64,000 bases of DNA from Lentinus brumalis (lineage: Eukaryota > Basidiomycota > Agaricomycetes > Polyporales > Polyporaceae), in contig MARA01000046.1 in NCBI GenBank assembly GCA_001792895.1, positions 62,001 to 126,000 of the forward strand, in the 5' to 3' direction. A model generated the notes under the pieces. The model did not search any database and had not been told where the DNA came from. It saw only the letters and a program-made list of their open reading frames with translations. Positions 55,668 through 64,000 of this stretch are shown one piece after another. Positions within the stretch are counted from its first letter, which is position 1. The number at the start of each line of letters is the position of its first letter. Both the position numbers and the translations under genes were made by a program.

Positions 55668-57258
55668 TCAAATGGACGCACGGCGCCGGCCTATCGGGCT
55701 CGGTCGGCCCATGCTGGAGCTAAAGACTGCGTCCATCGCATATTGCTTGCGGCGGCGACGGTCATAGTCTTGCGGAGTTTCGTCGTAGTCTCGCCATTTC
55801 TGGGTCGGCAATCCTGCGAGCAACGCAATCAGATGTTGTTTCCGTCCGAATACCAGTGTACCCACTCGTATTGGTTGAGTCCACGTGGAGCCTGTTCCAC
55901 CTTGAGAGCGTCGGAAAGCATCCTGCGATTGCAGTCCTCCACCACTCCTCCCACTCGAGCCTGTCGCTAAGCCATTCCACAACAAGAGTCGCCCTGCAAG
56001 GATCGGTCTTAGGCTGATTGTTAGTGTCCTCACCGACCTGGTGTCCAAGGTCAACCCCGGCGATTTCCTTCCTGCATAGCGCTCCTTCTACGATCGGTCC
56101 GATGGTACGCAGGAGCGCAACGAATTCCTCGCGGGTGTAGTCGTCTCTATATGCAGGTACGAGGCATAGGCATCGCTGGCGTGGCGATATGTCGCCTACT
56201 TCATCGCCACTTTCGAGCACCCATGAGAGGAGCGTGTCTCGGAGTGGCTCGTGTGTCTGTTTGTCTGGATGCGGAAATGGTGCAAGGATGCAAATCAGAC
56301 GATGCAAGCGAGGAAAGTAGCGAAGATCCAGAGCAAGTGATGGAGTTTCCTGTTGGACGTCTGATCACGACAACGCATATTTAGACGGGTAGGCTTCCGT
56401 GAATAGCCATGTATAGCTCACCAGGATGGTCCACTCGCAAAGCAGGGAGATTGTTGGGGAATTTGATCCTGAACTCGCAGAGCGAGGCGCCGAGTCCGGA
56501 CAGCAACCTCTGCCTGCCTTCTTCCTCCATGTCATAGCTCTTCATGACGGTCAATACATAGCCTGTACAGTAATAGCTCTGAGACGTACCAAGAGCGTCT
56601 TGAGGTTTGGCAGGAACGTTTCTCCGGAGTTGAAACAGGCTGGATCCACACCGAGGACAGACCAAGAAATCCTGGTGCAAAACAGATCCCCTAGGTTGCA
56701 AAGCGCACTGAGAAAACGGGCAAAGTCTCCGAACGACGCGAACCGCACATCCCGAAGGCTCAGCCTGCGTATATGCGAGATGGAGGTCAACAGTGACGGG
56801 AAGTATCGATGGAAGGGTAAGCAAGGAAGCTCCTTGTGGCCCTCAGGGAGTGGGTGCGCAGCCTTCTCGTCATCGTCGAACCCATGGATGGATAGTGCCG
56901 ACAGATTGGTGAGTCTCCTCCCCAACGCTGTGAGGAACAATACAGCTGGACTGTATGGCACGTGGAGGTATCCTCGCAACGCGAGCATACGGACATAAGT
57001 TCCGAGCTTGGGATATGCATCGACGAGCTCGGCGAAACGATAGAGCGCAGCCTTGTCTCGCAGGACGACGTAGTTGAACAGGACCTGTTGGGCGCATGGA
57101 CGCCATACGCGACAGACGAGTGCGCAGCTGCAGAGCGTAGCGAACGCGACTGGGACCTCGCCATAACGCTCGTTGTACGCTGCTTCGATGACGTGCTCCC
57201 AAACCTCAATCGGCACTCGTAAACAGACGTCGACCTGCGATGGAAGGGTGTCGGCCAT
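55668..57258 (-). CDS. F-box protein F5
   Basis: Exons 57258-56590, 56539-56422, 56360-55866 and 55813-55668 give 475 aa, all in phase. The F-box has LRVPIEVWEHVIEAAYNERY and CALVCRVWRPCAQQVLF. The leucine-rich middle has LTSISHIRRLSLRDVRFASF. Exon 3 has YTREEFVALLRTIGPIVEGA, and the C-terminus KWRDYDETPQDYDRRRRKQY matches the WQD..TPQDY tail of F1-F3. Donors are GTACGT, GTGAGC and GTGGGT. It is the last accessory gene before the core-genome part of the window. Predicted SCF substrate receptor, substrate unknown. Confidence 0.82.
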
Positions 57259-57757
57259 GTCGTGCGGAGAGGGATGTCGATCTGGGCGGTGCAGAGTGCA
57301 GAGTGGGAGTGAGCAGAAGGAAGAATGGAGTCGAGGAGGACCTACGTGTGCCCGGTCAATGTACCTATGGCGGTGTGGAAGCGCACGCGTCCTAGGATGA
57401 CGGTACGAAGGTCCGATACCAGACATGTTCGTGTTCCTTCATAATGCTGCGCCGTCGTCTAGAGTGTGTTCGCCTTCGGGTCTCACCTCTGGGAGTGTGC
57501 CGCAGAAGAGACCCCACTTATGTCCAACTTGTCACAGCGCCAGAAGGTTCGCGCATCATAGTCGTTGACTATGTATTTGCAAGAACATCCTTCGAGCCGC
57601 CGGACAAGCACGACTTGTTACGATCGGTATGCTGGACGCTAGCATGCGGTGATCCGTAAACAAATGCATATAAAGGGTATCATGCAATCCAGGACATGAG
57701 TATGTCGTGCGACGAGGTAACAAGATGCGATGTCCGTGTGCGAGGGCGCTCCCTCTC

Positions 57758-58609
57758 TCATGCTGCCAAAAGACCGAAGAACGCGCCGGCAAGCGCCAAG
57801 AGGGCAGCAGGCTCAGTCGCCATGCCGGGCAGAGCAGCGTTCCCCTGACCGGTGCTGGTCGACGTCGCAGACGTAGATGTAGACGACGGCGCGGTGGCAC
57901 TCGAATTGCCAGCGGACGAGGACACGGAGGATGACGTAGAGAAAGGGTTGGAGAAGGAAGTTGAAGGTACGGAGGTGGGGAAGGAGATGGACGTGCTGGT
58001 GGACGCCAAGCCACAGAACTGCTCCGCGATGGACTCGGCAGAGGACAGGTCCGTGCAGTTCTGCGTGGAGATGCAGGCGACGAGCGAGGTGGCGAAGCGT
58101 GTCGCACTGTGCGTACGTGCCAATATTTTGGTAAATTGACGCGTTGAGCAAGTCGGCGAAGACAAGCAAGGAAGATGAACGCGCATGGTCAACAATGCTG
58201 GAGGACAAAGACGAGCAGAGAAGACTCACTTTGCTTTCGGCGCGCAGTAGCAGTTCACATCCACGATGCTCTCGCATTTGACGTCCGCGATCGCAAGTGC
58301 CAGACAGTTGGTCGCTGTTCCGCGTCCCGTTCAACCGTCGGCCTTTCCGCATGCATGGAAGGACTCACCGCAGTCCGAAAGCCCGCTCAGGCTGGGGAAC
58401 TGAGCCGACGACGTTGGCGTCCCGCTCGTGCTCACGCCGGAGGACCCACTGCCACTTGCATTCGATGTCGAGGGCGTCGATGTGGGATTGAGCGAGCCGG
58501 TGCTGGAGTCGCCGGGAGCAGAGACGGGCGGCGGCGTGAGGGACGCCTGTGCTGCAGCGTAGCTCGCGAGAGTAAGAAGGAAAAGAGGGAACGGAAGCGA
58601 GCTGAACAT
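57758..58609 (-). CDS. CFEM-domain GPI-anchored surface protein
   Basis: Exons 58609-58369, 58314-58230 and 58106-57758 give 224 aa in frame. The signal peptide is MFSSLPFPLFLLTLASYAAA. A Ser/Thr/Gly-rich stretch of about 50 residues follows, then a CFEM domain with its eight cysteines at 80, 84, 94, 102, 104, 120, 126 and 140. Asp99 sits three residues before the CxC pair, the position of the haem-ligand Asp in Candida CFEM proteins. A second Ser/Thr-rich region and a hydrophobic tail (AALLALAGAFFGLLAA) indicate GPI anchoring. CFEM proteins act at the cell surface in haem/iron uptake, wall stability or host interaction; the exact role here is unknown. The Ser/Thr spacer before the domain is less usual, since CFEM commonly follows the signal peptide directly. 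Confidence 0.88.
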
Positions 58610-58882
58610 TGCAGACGGCGTCGAGGGTGTGGAGGACGGTGACAGCGGGTGCGAGCTCGTCGTCTGTGGCGTTGTGCAGCGTCGTGCTCAACGTTGAGCC
58701 ACAACTGTAGACGCTTGTCCTCGTACCGGACACGTGTGCCGTCGTGCGCCTGCCTGGCAGGACCCCGAACAGTGTCGTTTTCCGGGACACTTCGTAGTTG
58801 GTACTTTGCAACTCTGCGGCAGCGAGAACGAAATAAGTGACGGATACACAAGTATACAGCTCGAGAAGCAACGAGCAAAGGA

Positions 58883-60325
58883 TCACGACAAGTCCATAGC
58901 ATCATCTCCCTCATCCCCGCCTGAAGAGCTGCCCGCAAAACACAGCTCGTTCTCCTCCGCGACCGCCTCCTCGTCGTCCTCATTCCAGTCGCTTGTCGCC
59001 TCCCAATCATTTTCAAACTCGATGTCCAGAGTCAGCTCCCCTACACCATCTCCATCATCCGTCAGCGGGAGGAAGCTCGCCAGGGGCGGGACAGCAGTCG
59101 GCAGGTTGTGCGAGATCGGCTGTACCCAGCGTCGTTCTCGCAGCCGCTTGTGTCGTTCGCGATCCTCTTCCATGCGTCTCTTGATCTCTTGTGGGTCGAA
59201 ATTCGCTTGGGGGGCGTTGGGTGCGGAAGGCGCGGAGCTGGAGGGAGAGGGCAGGGACGCGGTCGCGCGCCGGCTCTGCAGATGGGATATGACGTCGTCG
59301 AGTTTCTGTGCTTCGATGACACGTTTTGTTCGCCAGCTTTCAAGCACCTGCGGGCGGAAGGCGAATCAGTACCGAGCTCAGGTGGCACGAGAGTGAGCGG
59401 ACAGACCTGGAGTGTGCTCATGAAATTCGGCATCCCTTGTTGGCCTGGCGGAACGACGTATTCCACCAGTTTGTTGAGGTCTCGCGAAACGTAATCGACG
59501 TACGACGAGGAGCCTGGGGCTTTATCGCGACCAGTCGCACCGGTCGGCGGTTTCGCGAGGAGACATGTCTCGCATAGCGAGTCCAGAAGGTACAAAAGGT
59601 TGATCCTATGATTCAGCGTGCCCTGTAGAGCATTGTCAGCCTCCCTGATTTCACGAACCCTGGCGGAAGGCTGTTGATATATTGAGAGCAAGCGATGCGG
59701 AGTATCATTTTGACTTCCACTGCATTATATGGCGGCCCTCAATGGGGCGGTCGCCTACTGGAAGGAGGTGCCCAAGTGCGCGCGTTCTGGTGGTCAAACG
59801 ATAGGCACGCTTCTTGGGAGTGCTCATCGGGCCACCACCAAAGCGCATCCCTGCACCCTCCATGAGTCTATTCCATATACCAAGTTCTGTTCCTGCCCAT
59901 GAGTACGAGACAAGCCTCACAGGGAGGGGGAGCGAAGGCTTCTGTACATCCCTGGAGCAGACGCACTTTCCCAGCCAGGTGCATCGTATCGGTCACAGCC
60001 GTGCAAGTGGAACATGCCCCCGAGAGTAAGAGATGCATTCCAGTAATCTTCAGGACTTCCCCTTCACACTCCGCGTCGCGAGCTAGAGAAGAGAGACGAG
60101 AACGACGGGACAAGACGCACCTTCTGGCACTCCTCCATGATGCAGTCCCACAGGTCCTCTCCGCAGGTCGAGAAGTACTTCAGCGCATATCCGACTATCT
60201 TTTTGATGGACTGTTGAGAGCTGTCGGTCGTTCAGGACGTCGGGACATGGATGCAGAAACGGGACGTACGCGTCGAGTCTCTTCAGCAGCCCGAGGAACT
60301 GCATGCGCACTTCGAACGGGTCCAT
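58883..60325 (-). CDS. CTK3: CTD kinase subunit gamma, Ctk3
   Basis: Third subunit of the CTDK-I complex, which phosphorylates Ser2 of the RNA polymerase II C-terminal domain. Exons 60325-60270, 60220-60121, 59622-59407 and 59347-58883 give 278 aa, all in phase. The N-terminal CID-like helical domain (residues 1 to about 125) shows MDPFEVRMQFLGLLKRLDAS, KKIVGYALKYFSTCGEDLWD and HRINLLYLLDSLCETCL. After YVDYVSRDLNKLVEYVVPPG comes the C-terminal conserved WRTKRVIEAQKLDDVISHL and a helical FDPQEIKRRMEEDRERHKR. The protein ends in an acidic tail. Intron 2 is long for this genome (498 nt). The gene is divergent from the pinin gene with a 354-bp shared promoter. Confidence 0.9.
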
Positions 60326-60679
60326 TGCGCGACGTCCTCTATCTTATGACTCCGAGCAATTCAGGCCAGATAGGTTTTGCAGAATAGCAGCAAGGTTGAG
60401 CGGGACGAGTTGAAACTTGACGAAGTTCAACGAGGACGAAGGTCAAGGTGTTATTATGGGCGCCTCATGACAATGTTATGTATGATTGTGACTTACGTAA
60501 TTGTTACTGGGTAAGTATTACTATTGGTCTGGATGTTGATATAGGATTGTGACTTACGTAAATTGTTACTGGGTAAGTATCACCAGACGTTGACTTGAGT
60601 TAGCTCGCGTCACCATCTTCTCCCTCCCACCTACTCCCACCCCGTCCCCTCCATTACTTTCCATTCGCACAACACACTG
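60326..60679. promoter_or_regulatory. Shared divergent promoter of CTK3 and the pinin gene
   Basis: Contains a direct repeat of about 35 bp (60484-60518 and 60545-60580; GATTGTGACTTACGTAA, then TTGTTACTGGGTAAGTAT). Each copy includes TTACGTAA (60493 and 60554), the consensus for Yap1/Pap1-type bZIP factors. The second copy has one extra A. Regulation by such a factor is inferred. Confidence 0.5.
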
Positions 60680-62685
60680 ATGGCAACAGAAGAGTGAGCG
60701 CATGTTCACAAGCTGTAGTGGACGAAAGGAACTCACACTACACGACAGCCCGATGCAAGCTACACCCGAGCCGACGCAGAACGCGTCTGCCCCCGCGCCC
60801 GAGACCGGGGACGCAGGAGACTCGAAGGCGGGGACGAAGAAGCGGCCACGCATCGACATGGCCGTCGAGCCGCGCGAGCGGAAGCGCGGCAAGACGATGT
60901 TCGGGCTCGTCCTGGGCACGCTGGCGAAGGCGAAGAACGAGGACAAGGAGCGTAACGCAAGCGAAGCGGTGCGTCTCGTACGATCTTGCGCTCTGTCCAG
61001 CGGTGCTGACGTGTTCTTCTTCTCTGTGCTGTTCTCTCTCGGACCTTGGGCGTGCTGGGTGGCGGTCGAAACTTGGGACGGGCAGGCGAAGAAGAGGCAA
61101 CTGATCGAGCAGAGGTTACAGGATAAGCTGCGGAAAGAGACTGACTCCGTCAGGCGCGCCGAGGAGGCGAAAAAGGACAAGACGACTGCGAACCGCAAGG
61201 AGGAGGAGCTGCAGCTCAAGGATTCCATTGTACGTCCTGGTTTCCCTTCCTCTGTTTCCCACACCCTTTCCATCCGGCTTCCTCTACACCATGAGTGTCT
61301 GTGCTGGCTCCCTCTGGCCGGACGGCAGGCAGTGTATACACACCTGCGCTCCCGACAAGGTTTGACCATGTCGGTCCTTCGGAGAACGCTCGAACGACGA
61401 AGAGTTCTCGCCATGGAAAGCTGTAGCGGAGACTCCGGCGCAGAACCGCGCATGTTGGTCACAGAAGAGTCCCGGGGACTTCAGCGGCGGCGCAGAGTGT
61501 TCAGTGCCCCCGCCCTGCTCGCGCCGCTTGAGCTTGTCGTCGGTGCACGCAACTGTAGCCCGTATACAGCACAAGTGGGCCTATCCACCGCCCGAGCCTC
61601 CGACGATCACCTTCTCGTCGCGCATGCCGACATCATCGAGCTCTCTCACGTGGAAGAACGAGCTCGTCGAGTCTCGATGTGGCACCGTCTTGAGACATTG
61701 GCGGTCCAACCACTTGGACGTCGGCCACATTCTTTGCCCAGACCTGCTGCCGCCGGCGTCGGGGGGAGTACAAATAGCGGCGAGCAAAGCGATGCGCCAC
61801 AACGGCGGGATGTCGGGCGAGGCGTGACGCAGGCCTTTGAAGGCCTTGATTCTGCCTGGAGTTGCCGCCGGAGTCTTCCATAGAGAGCGCTACCCGTGGC
61901 TCGCAATGATTCGTCGTCATGCAAATCACCACTTACAATCATTTGGCAAATCACAACCCGGAACGCTACCGGACTCAGCTTTCCTCGTTCTTCAACTCGC
62001 AACATTATTCCAACCGCTGACATTGTTGCGTTCGTAGCACAAACTTCGCCGGACACGGCTACCACTGCTCTCGAATTTTCTGCTCACCTCCGACACTATA
62101 CCCTCTTCCGACTCTGATATTCCAGCTTCAACAACTCCCCTCGCACCACCACCAAAAACACGTCCGCCACCGTTGTACTACCTTCCTGCGAAGCTCCTCC
62201 CCTCACAGGAGGCTTTCTTGCAGCGACGCAAGGCCGAGGTACGTACCTCCTCCTGCCTTCGTTAGAGTGTGGCTAACGCTGTGCCCCGTCAGGTCGCAGA
62301 GGCGGCAGAGAAGGAGTGGGAGGAGTTCAAGGAGGAGCGGGCGGCGGGTATCGAGGAGATCACCCAGCTGCGGCAGCGAGTCGCGCAAGAGGAGGCACGT
62401 AAGAAAGTCGAGCGCCGTGACGAGCCTGACGAGGGCGAGAACGCGGACGCGAAGATGGCTGTCGAGGGCAGCGGGGAGAAGCCATCTGACGCGGGCGAGA
62501 AGGCGCAGAACGGCGACGCGAAGATGGACGTGGACGACGGTGCGGATAAGAACGATGACAGTGCTGCGAAAGACGAGGGCGCGGTGAAGGAGGAGAAAGA
62601 GAAGGGGGCGGGTAAGGACGAGAAGAAGATGGAGATTACCTCGACCACGGGACCGGGGTACGACGACGATGCTGTCGAATACTGA
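60680..62685 (+). CDS. Pinin/SDK/MemA-domain protein
   Basis: Nuclear protein family linked to splicing and exon-junction complexes. Exons 60680-60693, 60749-60968, 61086-61229, 62038-62238 and 62293-62685 give 323 aa in phase. The first exon codes only MATE and part of the next codon. The pinin domain includes KKRPRIDMAVEPRERKRGK, MFGLVLGTLAKAKNEDKERN, then AKKRQLIEQRLQDKLRKETD and RKEEELQLKDSI. After exon 4 (LYYLPAKLLPSQEAFLQRRK) comes a coiled-coil-like EKEWEEFKEERAAGIEEITQ and an acidic, lysine-rich tail. The third intron is 808 nt. Intron 2 (117 nt) is in phase and stop-free, so retention would not truncate the protein. Confidence 0.87.
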
Positions 62686-63901
62686 GGTGCCCAGTGCGTC
62701 GAGGGTGTGTATGTGGAGTCGGAGATCGTCGTGTCCTTCTGTAGCTGGCTGCTTTGGCCTTTGTGTCTTCGCTTCATTGTGGACGTCGTTTCTCTTGCAT
62801 GTACATAGTCAATTTGTCCCATGTCTAAGATCTAATCCTTGGCCGCGCTGTTAGTTTTCGAGCCGTGGACGTGGTCCCATGTAAATATGGAGGTTCAATA
62901 CGTGGCTTCGGAATGAATCAATGAACATGTAGTTGAAACCCACTATGTACATGCAAAATAGCGCTTGACTTCTGACCACCACCACGAACACCCGCAGCTG
63001 GCACCCGTACTTTTCGCACCACTTCGAACTGTCTACTCTGGTTCTCAACCCCTGAGTACTGCTTTATATTGCTACCGATGCGCTAGCAAAGCATCCTGCT
63101 TGCCACCGTGTCCAATGTACCTGCTCGACATAGTACCGCTCGCTAGCCTCATCTCTGGACTCCCGGCCAGACTGCTGCCACGTCACGGCGCAACGGTCGG
63201 ACATAGGCCTGTCTTGGAATACGCTCTGCAGCTTGCTGGTGTCGTGCAATTCGGAATGCGACTATATACAAATGTCAAAGACACGACTAGTGATCATCAT
63301 CTCAACAGTCACGACATGTAACCTAATATTCGGAGACGCAGCGATGACGATCCCTGGTTTTTCTCAGATCTCAGCCCTGAAGCGATGAACAGTGTGTTGC
63401 GTACACTGCGTAGCATGAACGCGTACAAGCTGACCATCTCGCTGACGATGCTGCAGGAGCACTCTCGGGGCAGTATCGGCCATGGTATCTATTCTCGTCC
63501 CACCCCATGTGCCTTCGCCCCTCGTCACTGCGGCTTGGCTCTTCGTGCAACGGCGATACTCTCGTAAACCCTCTTGGTTCCTAACCTCGTTGACATATGG
63601 AGCAATCGCATGGTCATCCTCGGACTTGCGACAGGTCTTCATACTTCTGCATCAACCGCTGGCAGGTCAGCGCGTAGATTGCTCGCCCGAACACTGCACC
63701 AGCTGACGAGTTGTCCCGTCGCTCTCCACTCTGCGTGCCTTCGATGCCGTAGAGGCGAAGCGCGGGAGAAGCAGGTCGAACTGCTGGCAGTACATGATGT
63801 GGCGCAAGTACATAAGAGGGCTTTGTTCGATGTCCAGAGAGCTCGCGGCCACCACACCCATCAGCTCTCGCAATCACCGTACGACCCCTGTGGGTGTCAA
63901 C
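62686..63901. other. Intergenic, no confident gene
   Basis: The first part is the 3' region of the pinin gene. Minus-strand frames near 63060-63250 (SVFQDRPMSDRCAVTWQQSG) and 63667-63873 (SSLDIEQSPLMYLRHIMYCQ) have somewhat protein-like composition, but I could not join them or recognise a family. The last 100 bp would be the 5' leader of the gene at 63902. Confidence 0.35.
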
Positions 63902-64000
63902 ATGCTGCTGCTCTCCGCGATTTCCTTGCTATCCATCCTTTCCGCCGCAAGGGCGCTCCCTCCTCCTCGGCCCGGTACGCCTGCCTTCGTACGACCACGC
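63902..64000 (+). CDS. Start of a secreted protein, cut by the window edge
   Basis: ATG at 63902 in context CAACATG is followed by 33 open codons. Residues 1-18 form a good signal peptide (MLLLSAISLLSILSAARA), with predicted cleavage after ARA. The mature start LPPPRPGTPAFV is proline-rich. Family cannot be told from this much sequence. On the opposite strand the same bases code a less convincing charged peptide. Confidence 0.55.
   Translation, partial: MLLLSAISLLSILSAARALPPPRPGTPAFVRPR

Noticed and set aside
60702..61883. A 393-codon plus frame as one protein
   Set aside because: It reads through two introns of the pinin gene. The spliced model restores a known domain in order.
1..64000. 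CRISPR arrays, rRNA and tRNA genes
   Set aside because: No regularly spaced short repeats and no convincing tRNA cloverleaf or rRNA sequence was seen by eye. A tRNA scan would be needed to exclude a missed tRNA.

Overview
The window reads as nuclear DNA of a filamentous basidiomycete. Introns are short (about 50-120 nt) with GTRNGT donors, and the DNA is GC-rich. The recognisable proteins are fungal: a Ctk3 CTD-kinase subunit, a pinin/SDK/MemA-domain protein, a CFEM GPI-anchored protein, a fungus-type Plavaka/CACTA transposase and DUF6818-like Harbinger partner, and a large F-box family of the kind expanded in Polyporales. The order Polyporales is an inference from that family, not something measured.

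Positions 1 to about 57,400 are an accessory block built by tandem segmental duplication and later broken by transposons. The repeat unit can be read by comparing copies: small divergent genes A (-) and B (+), a spacer, a four-to-five-exon F-box gene (-), a decayed cassette C (-) ending in tandem GATA sites, then a cassette D (+). Unit 1 is 1-10534, unit 2 is 10535-13560 (an internally deleted copy without the F-box gene), and unit 3 starts at 13561. Further F-box modules follow at 37-39 kb, 42-44 kb and 55.7-57.3 kb. There are five F-box paralogues, all on the minus strand. Three are clearly intact (F1, F4, F5), F2 is intact as far as it can be read, and F3 has a frameshift.

Four insertions sit in the block. 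(i) A solo LTR at 15554-16406. (ii) A transposon nest at 25314-34920. Its host is a MITE-like element of about 629 bp. A 3.7 kb PIF/Harbinger element (transposase plus Myb/SANT-like partner) sits inside it, and a 5.2 kb Plavaka/CACTA element with 888-bp terminal inverted repeats has jumped into its last few bases. (iii) A nearly full-length Ty3/Gypsy element at 44060-53156, reading on the minus strand, placed 150 bp upstream of F-box gene F4. (iv) The LTRs of (iii) belong to the same family as the solo LTR, and both insertions carry 4-bp target duplications.

From about 57.7 kb the window changes to ordinary, compact core genome: a CFEM cell-surface protein (-), CTK3 (-), a shared promoter with duplicated TTACGTAA sites, a pinin-domain gene (+), a gap of about 1.2 kb, and the first 33 codons of a secreted protein (+) running off the right edge.

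Most of the decayed A/B/C/D cassettes could not be matched to a known family. They are described from copy-to-copy conservation only.
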